From the NCBI RefSeq assembly GCF_000735355.1, contig NZ_JMPI01000014.1, positions 37,033-101,032 on the forward strand: a stretch of DNA of 64,000 bases, given 5' to 3'. How positions within the stretch are numbered: position 1 is the stretch's first letter; each line of letters starts with the position of its first letter. The position numbers and the translations under genes were made by a program. Shown here piece by piece: positions 24,206 through 36,083 of the stretch. The notes under the pieces are model-generated. The model had not been told where the DNA came from. It made no database searches and saw nothing but the letters and a program-made list of their open reading frames with translations. This DNA is from Buttiauxella agrestis ATCC 33320. Lineage in GTDB: Bacteria > Pseudomonadota > Gammaproteobacteria > Enterobacterales > Enterobacteriaceae.

Positions 24206-25357
24206 ATGTTTGAACCTATGGAACTGACCAACGACGCGGTGATTAAAGTCATCGGCGTCGGTGGTGGCGGCGGCAATGCCGTTGAACACATGGTGCGTGA
24301 GCGCATCGAGGGTGTTGAATTCTTTGCAGTGAATACCGACGCTCAGGCGTTACGCAAAACTGCTGTAGGCCAGACAATCCAGATTGGTAATGGAATTACC
24401 AAAGGTCTGGGTGCTGGAGCGAACCCTGAAGTGGGTCGTACCGCTGCGGAAGAAGACCGTGACGCGTTACGTGCAGCCCTTGAAGGCGCAGACATGGTAT
24501 TTATCGCCGCAGGTATGGGTGGCGGTACTGGTACAGGTGCAGCACCTGTCGTGGCTGAAGTTGCTAAAGACTTAGGCATTCTGACCGTTGCCGTCGTGAC
24601 CAAGCCTTTCAACTTTGAAGGCAAGAAGCGCATGGCTTTCGCGGAGCAGGGTATTGCCGAGCTGTCTAAGCATGTTGACTCCTTGATCACCATTCCTAAC
24701 GACAAATTACTGAAAGTACTGGGTCGCGGTATCTCTTTGCTTGACGCTTTTGGCGCAGCAAACGATGTACTGAAAGGCGCAGTGCAGGGTATCGCAGAGT
24801 TGATTACCCGTCCGGGTCTGATGAACGTCGACTTCGCAGACGTGCGCACCGTAATGTCCGAAATGGGTTATGCCATGATGGGCTCTGGTGTTGCAAGTGG
24901 TGAAGACCGTGCAGAAGAAGCTGCTGAAATGGCAATTTCCAGCCCGCTGTTGGAAGATATCGATCTTTCTGGCGCACGTGGTGTTCTGGTCAACATTACT
25001 GCTGGCTTCGACCTGCGTCTGGACGAATTTGAAACAGTCGGGAACACCATTCGTGCATTCGCATCTGATAACGCGACTGTGGTTATCGGTACTTCTCTGG
25101 ACCCAGAGATGAACGACGAACTGCGTGTTACTGTTGTTGCAACCGGTATTGGTATGGACAAACGTCCAGAAATCACCCTGGTGACCAACAAACAAACTCA
25201 GCAACCTGTCATGGATCGCTACCAGCAGCACGGTATGGCTCCGCTTCAGCAAGAGCAAAAACCTGCTGCCAAAGTAGTTAACGACAACACGCCACAAACG
25301 ACGAAAGAGCCTGATTATCTGGATATTCCAGCGTTTTTGCGCAAGCAAGCTGATTAA
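24206..25357 (+). CDS. ftsZ: Cell division GTPase FtsZ
   Basis: Tubulin-like GTPase that forms the Z ring. 383 residues, the E. coli length. The GTP-binding signature [17 protein letters not shown] is near residue 105 and the T7 synergy loop is [14 protein letters not shown] disordered linker of about 50 residues precedes the C-terminal peptide [14 protein letters not shown], which binds FtsA and ZipA. The strong ribosome site GGAGAG lies before the ATG, which fits its high abundance. The 63-base gap after ftsA is the usual one. Confidence 0.99.
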   Translation: MFEPMELTNDAVIKVIGVGGGGGNAVEHMVRERIEGVEFFAVNTDAQALRKTAVGQTIQIGNGITKGLGAGANPEVGRTAAEEDRDALRAALEGADMVFIAAGMGGGTGTGAAPVVAEVAKDLGILTVAVVTKPFNFEGKKRMAFAEQGIAELSKHVDSLITIPNDKLLKVLGRGISLLDAFGAANDVLKGAVQGIAELITRPGLMNVDFADVRTVMSEMGYAMMGSGVASGEDRAEEAAEMAISSPLLEDIDLSGARGVLVNITAGFDLRLDEFETVGNTIRAFASDNATVVIGTSLDPEMNDELRVTVVATGIGMDKRPEITLVTNKQTQQPVMDRYQQHGMAPLQQEQKPAAKVVNDNTPQTTKEPDYLDIPAFLRKQAD

Positions 25358-25436
25358 GAATAAACCGGAAGTTGGGGATCTCCGCTCTTTGTGCTAAACT
25401 GGTCCACCGATTGTGATATACACTTCGGTTGGATAG

Positions 25437-26375
<939 letters not shown>

Positions 26376-26383
26376 CACCAGAA

Positions 26384-26902
26384 TTATTTATTGCGACTGG
26401 TTTCATTGGTACTCTCTCCGGCCAATGATGCCAGTCGTTCTATTATTGCCTTCAATTTCTCAGGGCTACGTTCAGCCACCATTCTTAATGCCTCAGCACT
26501 TTGCTGGCTCAACACTCTGTTAACTCCTTCAGTTTTACCTTTCGCTGTCTGAATGCTGTTTTCTTGTACTGATTCTTGCCCAATTGCAGCCAGTGATGGA
26601 TTAATCCTGATGTCGATTGATGTCAATGATGGTAATATTTGCGCACGTAATGCACTTAATAGTGTGGCTTGTTCATAGCGTAAGCGCATCAGCCAGCTAG
26701 CATTTGCAGTTTCAAGTACGAGAATGCCTTGTCGAAAATTTGCGACCCGGCACCAGGGATGTAGTTGAGCGGGTAATATTCCTTTCACCGCCCTGTTGAG
26801 CCGAAGTAGCGCAGTGGCACGTTGTTGCACGTTTTGCAGCACGCTTTCGGCACCAGCATCATCGAACAAATGATCTAAAGATTGTGGGCGACTATCACGC
26901 AT
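26384..26902 (-). CDS. DUF721 (DciA-like) protein
   Basis: 172 residues, DUF721 family. The N-terminal half ([13 protein letters not shown], then [19 protein letters not shown] and [11 protein letters not shown]) has the pattern of gammaproteobacterial DciA, the ancestral DnaB helicase loader/operator. The last 70 residues are polar and probably disordered, with a short helical tail. E. coli K-12 has no gene here: lpxC is followed by secM. Its ATG is only 22 bp from the secM start on the other strand, so promoters of each gene must overlap the other gene. The product may be a functional DciA, a relic, or repurposed; family assignment is by recalled pattern only. Confidence 0.75.
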   Translation of the reverse strand: MRDSRPQSLDHLFDDAGAESVLQNVQQRATALLRLNRAVKGILPAQLHPWCRVANFRQGILVLETANASWLMRLRYEQATLLSALRAQILPSLTSIDIRINPSLAAIGQESVQENSIQTAKGKTEGVNRVLSQQSAEALRMVAERSPEKLKAIIERLASLAGESTNETSRNK

Positions 26903-26924
26903 ACATAATGCTCCGGCGGAAAAA

Positions 26925-27431
26925 GTGATTGGTATTCTAAATCGTTGGCGACAGTTTGGCAGACGTTATTTCTGGCCGCATCTCTTATTGGGGATGGTCG
27001 CGGCGAGTTTTGGCATGCCTGCGCTCAGCCAAAATACCGAACCTACAGCCCCGGCAGAAACCTCTACCAGCAGTCACGACTACCTGAACAAAGTCAGCTT
27101 TAATAGTCTGGCATTATTGCAGGAAAGTACCCGACGACCATCATTTAGTGTCGATTACTGGCATCAACATGCGATTCGTACAGTAATACGCCACCTTTCT
27201 TTTGCTATGGTGCCTCAAACACTACCGGTCGCGGAAGAGAGCTTGCCACTTCAGGCACATAAACTCGCTTTACTGGATACGCTCACCGCGTTACTCACCC
27301 AGGAAAGCAAACCGCCCGTAATTGTGCGCCACATTGCGCTTTGGCAACCGCCAGCTGTCGAGACTTTTAGTCCTGCCATCTGGATTAGCCAGGTTCACGG
27401 TATTCGCGCCGGTCCACTACGCCTCAGCTAA
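26925..27431 (+). CDS. secM: Secretion monitor SecM (arrest peptide)
   Basis: Exported regulatory peptide whose ribosome stalls when secretion is poor, exposing the secA ribosome site. 168 residues from GTG 26925. It has a basic start and a long signal sequence (about 20–37, ending MPALSQN). The arrest motif is intact near the C-terminus: F-(4)-W-I-(4)-G-I-R-A-G-P ([17 protein letters not shown]). The section before it differs from E. coli, while the central [18 protein letters not shown] stretch is conserved. Translation is coupled to secA 66 bp downstream. Confidence 0.96.
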   Translation: MIGILNRWRQFGRRYFWPHLLLGMVAASFGMPALSQNTEPTAPAETSTSSHDYLNKVSFNSLALLQESTRRPSFSVDYWHQHAIRTVIRHLSFAMVPQTLPVAEESLPLQAHKLALLDTLTALLTQESKPPVIVRHIALWQPPAVETFSPAIWISQVHGIRAGPLRLS

Positions 27432-27480
27432 AACCATTCCCTTTAATTATAACGTTATTTTAGCTCTACCCTGACGGTAG
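27426..27480 (+). promoter_or_regulatory. secM–secA translational switch structure
   Basis: The gap contains AGCTAAAA (27426–27433, over the secM stop) complementary to TTTTAGCT (27458–27465), then a second small stem CTACC/GGTAG (27466–27470 with 27476–27480) just before the secA ribosome site. In E. coli an equivalent structure hides the secA start until SecM stalls. The stems are seen; their role is inferred from that system. Confidence 0.7.
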
Positions 27481-27497
27481 GCGTTTGAGAATTTATT

Positions 27498-30203
27498 ATG
27501 CTAATCAAATTATTAACTAAAGTTTTCGGTAGCCGTAACGACCGTACACTACGTCGTATGCGTAAAGTTGTAACTCTTATCAACAGCATGGAACCGGAAA
27601 TTGAAAAGCTTTCCGATGACGAATTAAAAGCAAAAACCGGTGAATTCCGTGCGCGCCTAGAAAAAGGCGAAGTGCTGGAAAACCTGATCCCAGAAGCTTT
27701 TGCTGTGGTTCGGGAAGCAAGTAAGCGTGTGTTCGGTATGCGTCACTTCGACGTACAGCTTCTTGGCGGTATGGTACTGAATGATCGTTGTATCGCGGAA
27801 ATGCGTACAGGTGAAGGTAAAACCCTGACTGCAACTCTACCTGCATACCTGAACGCATTAAGCGGTCGTGGTGTTCACGTTGTTACCGTGAACGACTATC
27901 TGGCCCAGCGTGATGCGGAAAACAACCGTCCGTTGTTTGAGTACCTTGGCCTGAGTGTCGGCATCAACTTGCCTGGCATGCCTGCACCGGCAAAACGCGA
28001 AGCGTATGCGGCAGACATTACTTACGGTACTAACAACGAATACGGTTTTGACTACCTGCGTGACAACATGGCGTTCAGCCCTGAAGAACGCGTACAGCGC
28101 AAACTGCACTATGCGTTGGTGGATGAGGTTGACTCAATCCTTATCGATGAAGCGCGTACTCCACTGATCATCTCCGGCCCGGCTGAAGATAGCTCTGAGA
28201 TGTACCGCAAAGTAAACGAAATCATCCCAAGCCTGATCCGTCAGGAAAAAGAAGATTCAGATACTTTCCAGGGTGAAGGTCACTTCTCCGTTGACGAAAA
28301 ATCTCGTCAGGTAAACATTACTGAACGCGGTCTGGTACTGGTTGAAGAGTTACTGGTACGCGAAGGTATCATGGAAGAAGGCGAGTCATTGTACTCCCCA
28401 ACTAACATTATGCTGATGCACCACGTGACTGCCGCGCTGCGCGCACACGTATTGTTCACCCGTGACGTTGACTACATCGTAAAAGATGGCGAAGTCATCA
28501 TCGTTGATGAGCACACAGGCCGTACCATGCAAGGTCGTCGTTGGTCTGATGGCCTGCACCAGGCTGTTGAAGCCAAAGAAGGTGTGGATATCCAGAACGA
28601 AAACCAGACTCTGGCCTCTATTACCTTCCAGAACTACTTCCGCCTGTATGAAAAACTGGCAGGTATGACGGGTACTGCGGACACCGAAGCCTTCGAATTC
28701 AGCTCTATCTACAAACTCGATACCATCGTTGTGCCAACTAACCGCCCAATGATTCGTAAAGACATGCCAGATTTGGTCTACATGACTGAAATGGATAAAA
28801 TTGCGGCGATTATCGAAGATATTAAAGAACGTACCACTAATGGCCAGCCAGTGCTGGTGGGTACGATTTCTATCGAGAAATCGGAAGTCGTTTCTGCTGA
28901 ACTGACCAAAGCGGGTATCAAGCACAACGTTCTGAACGCCAAATTCCACGCCAACGAAGCAGGCATTGTTGCTCAGGCCGGCTATCCGGCAGCCGTGACA
29001 ATTGCAACTAACATGGCGGGTCGTGGTACGGATATCGTGTTGGGTGGCAGCTGGCAGTCAGAAGTGGCTGAGCTTGAGAACCCAACTCCAGAGCAAATTG
29101 CACAAATTAAAGCTGACTGGCAGATTCGTCATGACGCAGTTCTGGCATCTGGCGGTCTGCATATTATCGGTACTGAACGTCACGAATCTCGTCGTATCGA
29201 TAACCAGTTGCGTGGCCGTTCTGGTCGCCAGGGGGATGCGGGTTCATCTCGTTTCTATCTGTCGATGGAAGATTCACTGATGCGTATTTTCGCATCGGAT
29301 CGTGTCTCCGGCATGATGCGCAAACTGGGTATGAAACCGGGTGAAGCGATTGAACACCCATGGGTTACTAAAGCGATTGCTAACGCACAGCGTAAAGTTG
29401 AAAGCCGTAACTTTGATATCCGTAAACAACTTCTTGAATATGATGATGTGGCGAACGATCAGCGTCGTGCCATTTACACCCAGCGTAACGAATTACTGGA
29501 TGTGAGCGACGTAAGCGAAACCATCAACAGCATTCGCGAAGATGTGTTCAAAGTGACTATTGATGCGCATATTCCACCACAATCCCTGGAAGAAATGTGG
29601 GATGTTGAAGGTCTGGAAGAGCGTCTGAAAAACGATTTCGATCTTGAACTGCCAATTAAAGAGTGGCTGGATAAAGAGCCTGAGCTGCACGAAGAAACAC
29701 TGCGCGAGCGTATTTTGGAAAACGCTATCGAAGTGTATAAGCGTAAAGAAGAAGTGGTTGGCATTGAAATGATGCGTCACTTCGAAAAAGGCGTCATGCT
29801 GCAAACTCTTGATTCGCTTTGGAAAGAGCATTTGGCGGCCATGGATTATCTGCGTCAGGGTATTCACTTACGTGGCTACGCGCAAAAAGATCCTAAGCAA
29901 GAATACAAGCGTGAATCTTTCGCCATGTTTGCATCTATGCTCGAAGCTCTGAAATATGAAGTGATCAGTACACTGAGCAAAGTACAGGTTCGTATGCCTG
30001 AAGAAGTAGAAGCGATGGAGCAACAACGCCGAGAAGAAGCTGAGCGTTTAGCGCAGATGCAGCAACTGAGTCACCAGGATGACGAGACGATCGCCGCACA
30101 AGAGTTGGCTTCAGAAACGGGTGAACGCAAAGTGGGCCGTAACGATCCATGCCCATGTGGTTCCGGTAAAAAATACAAACAGTGTCATGGCCGTTTAAGC
30201 TAA
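27498..30203 (+). CDS. secA: Preprotein translocase ATPase SecA
   Basis: Motor that pushes unfolded preproteins through SecYEG. The 901 residues equal E. coli. Walker A is in [17 protein letters not shown], the DEAD-type motif in [16 protein letters not shown]2 has [14 protein letters not shown], and the helical wing and two-helix finger follow. The C-terminal zinc site [14 protein letters not shown] binds SecB. The start ATG has a weak ribosome site, consistent with SecM-controlled initiation. A terminator follows 18 bp after the stop. Confidence 0.99.
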   Translation: MLIKLLTKVFGSRNDRTLRRMRKVVTLINSMEPEIEKLSDDELKAKTGEFRARLEKGEVLENLIPEAFAVVREASKRVFGMRHFDVQLLGGMVLNDRCIAEMRTGEGKTLTATLPAYLNALSGRGVHVVTVNDYLAQRDAENNRPLFEYLGLSVGINLPGMPAPAKREAYAADITYGTNNEYGFDYLRDNMAFSPEERVQRKLHYALVDEVDSILIDEARTPLIISGPAEDSSEMYRKVNEIIPSLIRQEKEDSDTFQGEGHFSVDEKSRQVNITERGLVLVEELLVREGIMEEGESLYSPTNIMLMHHVTAALRAHVLFTRDVDYIVKDGEVIIVDEHTGRTMQGRRWSDGLHQAVEAKEGVDIQNENQTLASITFQNYFRLYEKLAGMTGTADTEAFEFSSIYKLDTIVVPTNRPMIRKDMPDLVYMTEMDKIAAIIEDIKERTTNGQPVLVGTISIEKSEVVSAELTKAGIKHNVLNAKFHANEAGIVAQAGYPAAVTIATNMAGRGTDIVLGGSWQSEVAELENPTPEQIAQIKADWQIRHDAVLASGGLHIIGTERHESRRIDNQLRGRSGRQGDAGSSRFYLSMEDSLMRIFASDRVSGMMRKLGMKPGEAIEHPWVTKAIANAQRKVESRNFDIRKQLLEYDDVANDQRRAIYTQRNELLDVSDVSETINSIREDVFKVTIDAHIPPQSLEEMWDVEGLEERLKNDFDLELPIKEWLDKEPELHEETLRERILENAIEVYKRKEEVVGIEMMRHFEKGVMLQTLDSLWKEHLAAMDYLRQGIHLRGYAQKDPKQEYKRESFAMFASMLEALKYEVISTLSKVQVRMPEEVEAMEQQRREEAERLAQMQQLSHQDDETIAAQELASETGERKVGRNDPCPCGSGKKYKQCHGRLS

Positions 30204-30220
30204 GCACTTAATTGTCGATA

Positions 30221-30246
30221 AAGGCGCAGCTTGCTGCGCCTTTTTT
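30221..30246 (+). terminator. secA terminator
   Basis: A self-complementary AAGGCGCAGC…GCTGCGCCTT stem at 30221–30242 is followed by T6. It lies between secA and mutT, so mutT expression depends on readthrough or on a promoter in this short gap. Confidence 0.9.
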
Positions 30247-30267
30247 ATATGGAGCACCTGCACAAAA

Positions 30268-30672
30268 ATGAAACAACTAGAAATCGCCGTGGGCATTATC
30301 CGTAACCCTAAGAGCGAAATTTTTATTACCCAGCGAGCCGCTGATGCTCATATGGCGAACAAGCTTGAATTTCCCGGTGGGAAAATCGAAGCGGGTGAAA
30401 CGCCAGAGCAGGCGTTAGTCCGTGAACTTCAGGAAGAAACAGGTATTACAGCGACTGAATTTACGCTGTTTGAGAAACTAGCCTATCAGTTCCCGGACAG
30501 GCATATCACGTTGTGGTTTTTCCTGGTGGAAAGTTGGGAAGGCGAGCCGTGGGGTAAAGAAGGACAACCGGGTCAATGGATTGCGCAAAATGCGCTGGTG
30601 GCTGCAGATTTTCCACCAGCCAATGAACCGGTTATTACCAAACTAGTCATTGACGAACGACAGCAACGTTAA
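30268..30672 (+). CDS. mutT: 8-oxo-dGTP diphosphatase MutT
   Basis: Nudix hydrolase that cleans 8-oxo-dGTP from the nucleotide pool and prevents A:T to C:G transversions. 134 residues, slightly longer than E. coli (129) because of the C-terminal tail. The Nudix box GX5EX7REUXEEXGU is complete at about residues 38–60 ([20 protein letters not shown], then ETGI). It converges on yacG with the two stop codons overlapping by four bases (TTAA). Confidence 0.96.
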   Translation: MKQLEIAVGIIRNPKSEIFITQRAADAHMANKLEFPGGKIEAGETPEQALVRELQEETGITATEFTLFEKLAYQFPDRHITLWFFLVESWEGEPWGKEGQPGQWIAQNALVAADFPPANEPVITKLVIDERQQR

Positions 30673-30866
30673 CGCAGGTCTTCTTCACTCCAGCCGTCGC
30701 TGTCTGACAAATCGCCGCTGCTCGGAATTCGTTTTTCCTCGGCGGCCCATTCACCTAAATCAATCAGCTGGCAGCGTTTGCTACAAAATGGTCGGTACGG
30801 GCTAGTTTCATTCCAGATAACTGTTTTACCGCAGCCAGGGCAATTTACACTAATGGATTCAGACAC
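30669..30866 (-). CDS. yacG: DNA gyrase inhibitor YacG (zinc protein)
   Basis: Small zinc-binding protein that in E. coli binds GyrB and blocks gyrase. 65 residues. Four cysteines form the zinc site: CPGC near residue 9 and FCSKRCQ near residue 28. The family signature [17 protein letters not shown] is followed by an acidic tail. Third gene of the unit coaE-zapD-yacG on the minus strand; the gap after zapD is nine bases. Confidence 0.96.
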   Translation of the reverse strand: MSESISVNCPGCGKTVIWNETSPYRPFCSKRCQLIDLGEWAAEEKRIPSSGDLSDSDGWSEEDLR

Positions 30867-30875
30867 GTTAGCTCC

Positions 30876-31619
30876 TCAGCAGCATGCAAGTTCGAAATCA
30901 AGACGTTCGGGGATGACCCCATTTTCGCTATCAAGTGGTAAGAAACGGATCGCAAAACGGCTTTTATGACCAGATACCTGCGGGTACAACTGACAAGACA
31001 AATCCAGCTTTAACCGCAACAAATCGGCGTCATCGCCGTTATCCTGATAAAAACCATTCAAGCTTGTTTGCTTACGGAATGGAGCAGAATTACGAATAAT
31101 ATCCAACACCAGATTCAAAGATTGTTTTAACGGCTGCAGACTCGCCAACCACTGATTAATCTGTGCATCACGCTGTGCTTGCGGGGAATACAGCCAGATA
31201 TGCAATGTCGGTAAATCAAAGCTACAGCATCCGCCAGGAATGCTAAGACGCTGACGAACCAGGGCAATCAGACGATCTTCGCGCAAAGCCTGTCCTAAAC
31301 GTGGCGCCGCCATTAACAGGCTGCCATGTTCTTTAAGTTGGCTACGCAGTGAGTCGATTCGCTGCATATCTACACCCGGAACTTCCGCCCAACTCAGTAA
31401 TTTGCGCTGCTGGCGCTCAAGCTCTTTAAGAATATCGGTACGAATTTCACCGCGCTCAAAGACATCCAGCAGATCGCCGACGTTGCGGAAGAAGTGTAGC
31501 GCTTTGGAAGTGTTCTCTACCGGTAATGAACTTTCGAGTTGTTGAATTAAGAACTCGATACGCAGCCAGGTACGCATTTTTTCATTCAATGGGTGCTCAA
31601 AAAGAATCTGGGTGCTCAT
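30876..31619 (-). CDS. zapD: Cell division protein ZapD
   Basis: Cytoplasmic FtsZ-bundling protein. The 247 residues equal E. coli ZapD (YacF). The N-terminal helical domain ([18 protein letters not shown]) and the C-terminal beta domain are conserved, and the positively charged FtsZ-binding surface is not separately identifiable by eye. Its ATG at 31619 shares one base with the coaE stop, indicating coupled translation. Confidence 0.96.
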   Translation of the reverse strand: MSTQILFEHPLNEKMRTWLRIEFLIQQLESSLPVENTSKALHFFRNVGDLLDVFERGEIRTDILKELERQQRKLLSWAEVPGVDMQRIDSLRSQLKEHGSLLMAAPRLGQALREDRLIALVRQRLSIPGGCCSFDLPTLHIWLYSPQAQRDAQINQWLASLQPLKQSLNLVLDIIRNSAPFRKQTSLNGFYQDNGDDADLLRLKLDLSCQLYPQVSGHKSRFAIRFLPLDSENGVIPERLDFELACC

Positions 31620-32239
31620 TATTCATTTTCCTGCTGTGCGGCCTGCGACGCCAATTCCAGGTACTGGCGGTGCAGACGGTCAACATGTGCGGCCACCTTT
31701 TCGGGGGCACCATCATTATTAATTACATCATCGGCAGCGTTCAAACGTGCCTCGCGTGTCGCTTGTGCAGCGATAATTTGTTGTGCATGTTCACGACTGA
31801 CTTTATCGCGCGCAATAGTACGTGCGATTTGCACTTCTGGCGACACATCAACGACCAAAACGCGATCGGCTTTTTGTTGCAGATTATTTTCGACTAATAA
31901 CGGAACAACCCATAGTACATAAGGAGATAGTGCCTGGTTGATTTCAGTTTGGGTTCGCTGATGAATAAGCGGGTGCAGTAAAGCATTAAGCCACTGCTTT
32001 TCCGCTGGAGAAGAAAAGATTCTTTCACGAAGAACCCGGCGATTCAGAGTGCCATCCTGAAAGAGGATCTCTGGACCGAAATGTTCAGAAATAATGTTAA
32101 GGGCAGACTGTCCTGGCTCAACGACCTGGCGCGCAATGATATCCGCGTCGACAACGGTAATACCTAATCGGGAAAAGTTATCAGCGACAGTGCTTTTTCC
32201 GCTGCCAATCCCACCCGTTAATGCCACCGTATAAACCAT
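31619..32239 (-). CDS. coaE: Dephospho-CoA kinase
   Basis: Last step of coenzyme A synthesis: phosphorylates the 3'-OH of dephospho-CoA. The 206 residues equal E. coli. The P-loop is [13 protein letters not shown] at residues 7–19, [12 protein letters not shown] follows, and the lid contains [13 protein letters not shown]. It heads the coaE-zapD-yacG unit in the order upstream of hofC and guaC, which is usual for this region. Confidence 0.97.
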   Translation of the reverse strand: MVYTVALTGGIGSGKSTVADNFSRLGITVVDADIIARQVVEPGQSALNIISEHFGPEILFQDGTLNRRVLRERIFSSPAEKQWLNALLHPLIHQRTQTEINQALSPYVLWVVPLLVENNLQQKADRVLVVDVSPEVQIARTIARDKVSREHAQQIIAAQATREARLNAADDVINNDGAPEKVAAHVDRLHRQYLELASQAAQQENE

Positions 32240-32424
32240 AAAAACCAGACCCTAAAGCGATTACACATTTCTTAGGTAAATTTTAACGATTGTAGCGTAA
32301 AAAAGACTGTTTTCGCAGTCTTGCAGCGGTATTAATAGTGCGTATGATAGCGTCACTGGAATTGGTGTCTAAATCACCAATTGCGTTCACGCGTCCTTCG
32401 CCATTCGACCCAGGAATCTGCAAC

Positions 32425-33468
32425 ATGCGTATTGAAGAAGATTTGAAGTTAGGTTTTAAAGACGTTCTTATTCGTCCAAAACGTTCCACTCTGAAAAGCC
32501 GCTCTGATGTAGAGCTTGAGCGCCAGTTCACTTTCAAACACTCCGGTATTGCATGGTCAGGTGTTCCGATCATTGCTGCTAACATGGACACCGTTGGTAC
32601 ATTCGGCATGGCCAAGGCACTGGCTTCGTTTGATATCCTCACCGCCGTTCATAAGCACTACTCTTTTGAAGAGTGGAGCGACTTCGTGAAATCCACGCCA
32701 GAAAACATCCTGAAATTTGTCATGGTTTCAACTGGTACATCAGACGCTGATTTCGAGAAAACCAAACAAATTCTGAACCTTAACCCAGCGCTGCAATTTA
32801 TCTGCATCGATGTGGCAAATGGTTATTCTGAGCACTTCACTCAGTTCGTTTCCAAAGCGCGTGATGCGTGGCCAAATAAAGTTATCTGTGCAGGTAACGT
32901 TGTGACGGGTGAAATGTGCGAAGAGCTGGTTCTTTCCGGCGCGGACATCGTCAAAGTCGGTATCGGTCCGGGTTCCGTTTGTACCACTCGTGTCAAAACT
33001 GGTGTTGGCTACCCGCAGCTTTCCGCTGTTATTGAATGTGCTGATGCAGCGCATGGCCTTGGTGGCCAGATTGTTAGCGACGGCGGTTGTACTATGCCTG
33101 GCGATGTGGCTAAAGCCTTCGGTGGCGGCGCAGATTTCGTGATGCTGGGCGGTATGTTGGCAGGTCATGACGAAAGCGGCGGCACAATCGTTGAAGAAAA
33201 CGGTGAGAAATTCATGCTGTTCTACGGCATGAGCTCCGAGTCTGCAATGACTCGCCACGTGGGTGGTGTTGCAAAATACCGTGCTGCTGAAGGCAAAACC
33301 GTTAAGCTGCCATTGCGTGGCCCTGTAGAAAACACCGCTCGCGACATTTTGGGCGGCCTGCGTTCTGCCTGTACTTATGTTGGTGCTTCTCGTTTGAAAG
33401 AGCTGACCAAACGCACCACCTTCATTCGTGTGAATGAGCAGGAAAACCGAGTTTTCAATAGCCTCTAA
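32425..33468 (+). CDS. guaC: GMP reductase
   Basis: NADPH-dependent deamination of GMP to IMP in purine salvage. The 347 residues equal E. coli, starting at [20 protein letters not shown]. An in-frame ATG at 32338 would add 29 residues without family match and is rejected. TIM barrel of the IMPDH/GMPR family, with the catalytic cysteine in [12 protein letters not shown] (near 186) and the phosphate-binding [16 protein letters not shown]. Divergent from coaE by about 185 bp, which holds both promoters. Confidence 0.98.
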   Translation: MRIEEDLKLGFKDVLIRPKRSTLKSRSDVELERQFTFKHSGIAWSGVPIIAANMDTVGTFGMAKALASFDILTAVHKHYSFEEWSDFVKSTPENILKFVMVSTGTSDADFEKTKQILNLNPALQFICIDVANGYSEHFTQFVSKARDAWPNKVICAGNVVTGEMCEELVLSGADIVKVGIGPGSVCTTRVKTGVGYPQLSAVIECADAAHGLGGQIVSDGGCTMPGDVAKAFGGGADFVMLGGMLAGHDESGGTIVEENGEKFMLFYGMSSESAMTRHVGGVAKYRAAEGKTVKLPLRGPVENTARDILGGLRSACTYVGASRLKELTKRTTFIRVNEQENRVFNSL

Positions 33469-33483
33469 GCTATTGACGATAGT

Positions 33484-33505
33484 CGGCGTGGCTTCGTCCA
33501 CGCCG
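33484..33505. terminator. Hairpin between guaC and hofC
   Basis: A perfect 8-bp stem CGGCGTGG/CCACGCCG with a six-base loop lies in the 37 bases between two converging stop codons. There is no strong T run on either side, so it may be a weak or bidirectional terminator. Confidence 0.55.
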
Positions 33506-34708
33506 TCATCCTGCACTCATCGCATCTCCTAACTGGAAAATCGGCAAATACATCGCGATGACCAGCGTTCCAATGATCACTCCCACAACTAACATCATTA
33601 TTGGCTCAAGAGCAGCGGCAAGGTTATCTGCCAGTTCTTCGGTATGGCTATGATGCCAGGTTGCGAGTTTTTCCAGCATCAAATCTAAAGCTCCTGATTC
33701 CTCCCCGATACGCACAAGCTGGCAGCACAAAGATGTAAAGCATCCACTCTGTGAGAGCGCATGCCAAAGCGGAATACCCTCAGTCACTTTGACGCTTATC
33801 TGCGAGATAATCTTTTTCCACATCAATTGCGTTAGGGTGTTTTCAACCGCTTCGAGGCCTTGTAATAGCGGGATCCCTGCCTGTTGAGCCAATGATAATG
33901 TGGTGTAGATTTGACTTAGAATTTGCCCTCGCCAAAGGGGGGCAACAAGAGGAATACGCAGCAATAGTTTCTGTTCATATTCTTGCCAGTGTGGTTTTTT
34001 CTTTCGCAAAAAATAACCACTTGATACGAGTACACTACCTGCCAGGAACCACCATACCCCTTGCGTCGTTACCCAATGCGAAACAGCCATTACAGCTAGC
34101 GTAATTGCCGGTAATGGAGCATTGAAAGAGCGGTAGATATTGGCAAACTCAGGCAGTACAAAACCCATCATTCCGACAGTCACTACCAGCGCGACTACCA
34201 TAATAAACAGTGGGTATCGCAGTGCTTTCATCACTTTTTTGCGCAGTCGGTAGAGCTTTTCTTGCTGGTCAGCCAGCCGTTTACAGCATTCATCCAGCTT
34301 CCCTGTTAACTCGCCAATATGAATCAGAGCGATAAATAGCGCGGGAAAAACTCCCGGCCATTGCTGTAATGCCGAGGAAAAGGGGATACCGTTAGATACG
34401 CGTTGTTCCAGGTCTTTCAGCAGCATCCATTCATCGAATGGATGCTGCTGGGCTATGAGTAACAGCCCGTCAGATAATGATATTCCCGCCTGAAGCAGCG
34501 TAGCGAGTTGGCGAAAAACCTGGATTTTTTGCTGAATATGCCAGCAACCGCTGCGAACACTGGATGTTTTTCGCAGTTGCAAAAGTTGAAGATTGGCATT
34601 AAGCAATTGCTCACTAACTGAGGCAACATCATCAGCCAGCAAAGCGCCTTGTTGCATCTGGCCATGCTGATCGACGGCTTTCCAGCGCCAGAGAACAAAC
34701 TTAGCCAT
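33506..34708 (-). CDS. hofC: Type IV pilus inner-membrane platform protein HofC
   Basis: PilC/GspF family membrane protein for pilin assembly. About 400 residues from ATG 34708 (MAKFVLWRWKAVDQ), matching the 400 of E. coli HofC. Two copies of the T2SSF domain, each with a long hydrophobic segment; GELTGKLDECC and GEESGALDLMLEKLA mark the two repeats. An upstream in-frame GTG at 34720 is possible, but its ribosome site is not better. It overlaps hofB by eight bases. Sequence conservation to E. coli is clearly lower than for the housekeeping genes around it. Confidence 0.93.
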   Translation of the reverse strand: MAKFVLWRWKAVDQHGQMQQGALLADDVASVSEQLLNANLQLLQLRKTSSVRSGCWHIQQKIQVFRQLATLLQAGISLSDGLLLIAQQHPFDEWMLLKDLEQRVSNGIPFSSALQQWPGVFPALFIALIHIGELTGKLDECCKRLADQQEKLYRLRKKVMKALRYPLFIMVVALVVTVGMMGFVLPEFANIYRSFNAPLPAITLAVMAVSHWVTTQGVWWFLAGSVLVSSGYFLRKKKPHWQEYEQKLLLRIPLVAPLWRGQILSQIYTTLSLAQQAGIPLLQGLEAVENTLTQLMWKKIISQISVKVTEGIPLWHALSQSGCFTSLCCQLVRIGEESGALDLMLEKLATWHHSHTEELADNLAAALEPIMMLVVGVIIGTLVIAMYLPIFQLGDAMSAG

Positions 34709-36080
34709 GGGGAACACCAAGTACCCGGTATAGCTCCTCTATTGTCGTGAGTCCTTGTTCTACAGCCTCGCAGCCACGTTCGAAAAGGGTTTTCATACCG
34801 AGTTTGCGTGCCAGGGTCTCGATCTCGGTTGCAGAAATGCCCCGAGCGATCGCTGATTGTAGAGAAGGGTCGACAAGGAGTATTTCAAACAAAGCGCTTC
34901 GACCGTAGAAACCGCAATAACACCTTTTGCAGCCAACCGCCCGCCAATGGGGCAGAGCATTTCCCCAAAGTGTTGAGGGAAGCATGATGTCGTCAGGGAG
35001 TTGCTGCTTGCAGTGGGGACAGAGTTTACGTACTAATCGTTGTGCCACCACGATGTTTAACGCAGAAGCCAGCATCCAGCGCTCGACGCCCATTTGTTCA
35101 AGTCGCACGACTGTTTCAGCCGTGGAATTGGTATGCAACGTTGAAAGCACCAGATGCCCGGTTTGCGCGGCTTTGATAGCTATCTCTGCGGTATCTCCAT
35201 CCCGGATTTCACCCACCATGATGATATCCGGGTCCTGGCGCAGTAATGCGCGTAACACGCTCTGAAAACTCAGCCCCGCTTTACTGTTAATTTGCGTTTG
35301 ATTAAGCCCATGCATCGGGATTTCTATCGGGTCTTCAACGCTACACACATTGCTCGATATCTGGTTGAGGATTTTCAAAGCGCTGTAAAGCGTGATGGTT
35401 TTTCCACTTCCTGTGGGGCCAGTGACCAGAATCATGCCTTGTGGATTGGCAAGCGCACGCTGAAATCGGGTGCAGTCGTCAGACGACATGCCCAACTGCG
35501 TTAACTCAAAAGTTTGTTCTGTCTGTGACATTAAACGTAAGACAACTTTTTCGCCGTGATAGACCGGCAAGGTTGCGATGCGAAATGAACATTTATGTTG
35601 CTCAATTTCTATCGCCATTTGCCCGTCCTGCGGAAGTCGACGCTCCGCGATATCAAGATTACCTAGAACTTTTAGCCGTGCGGTTAGTGGTGCCGCCAGA
35701 TGCGTGGGCAGCAGGGGCTGCAATTGCAACACACCATCGACGCGAAAACGAATCTGATACCCTTGCTCCATGGGCTCAAAGTGAATATCTGATGCTCTCA
35801 GTTGTATCGCTTTTAGCAGCGTTTCCTCGAGCAGTTGTACAACTGGCGCTGTGTTTTCTTGCGGTTCATCCGGGCTGGTGGGTAGTCGTGAATGCCGGGC
35901 TTTTTCGAGTTGCTCAGTCGGCCAGTATTCGACGTTGACCGGTTTATCGCAGATGAAACGTAAAGCTTCAAAGAACTGAGCCGGTGGGTTAGGGGCAATA
36001 GCGATATGTAGCGCTGGATCTTCTGCAAGCAATAACGCCTGATACTGGTTACAGAGTGCGAGGATCTGCTGATTGATCAT
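34701..36080 (-). CDS. hofB: Type IV pilus assembly ATPase HofB
   Basis: GspE/PilB family hexameric ATPase that powers pilin polymerisation. 459 residues. Walker A is GPTGSGKTITLYSAL, the Asp box is VEDPIEIPMHG, Walker B is DPDIIMVGEIRDGDT, and a HTNSTAETVVRL His box is present. A tetracysteine zinc motif follows near residue 365 (CPHC and CKRC, with another cysteine close by). Second gene of ppdD-hofB-hofC. It is intact, so the system is probably functional rather than a relic. Confidence 0.95.
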   Translation of the reverse strand: MINQQILALCNQYQALLLAEDPALHIAIAPNPPAQFFEALRFICDKPVNVEYWPTEQLEKARHSRLPTSPDEPQENTAPVVQLLEETLLKAIQLRASDIHFEPMEQGYQIRFRVDGVLQLQPLLPTHLAAPLTARLKVLGNLDIAERRLPQDGQMAIEIEQHKCSFRIATLPVYHGEKVVLRLMSQTEQTFELTQLGMSSDDCTRFQRALANPQGMILVTGPTGSGKTITLYSALKILNQISSNVCSVEDPIEIPMHGLNQTQINSKAGLSFQSVLRALLRQDPDIIMVGEIRDGDTAEIAIKAAQTGHLVLSTLHTNSTAETVVRLEQMGVERWMLASALNIVVAQRLVRKLCPHCKQQLPDDIMLPSTLWGNALPHWRAVGCKRCYCGFYGRSALFEILLVDPSLQSAIARGISATEIETLARKLGMKTLFERGCEAVEQGLTTIEELYRVLGVPHG

Positions 36081-36083
36081 GGT

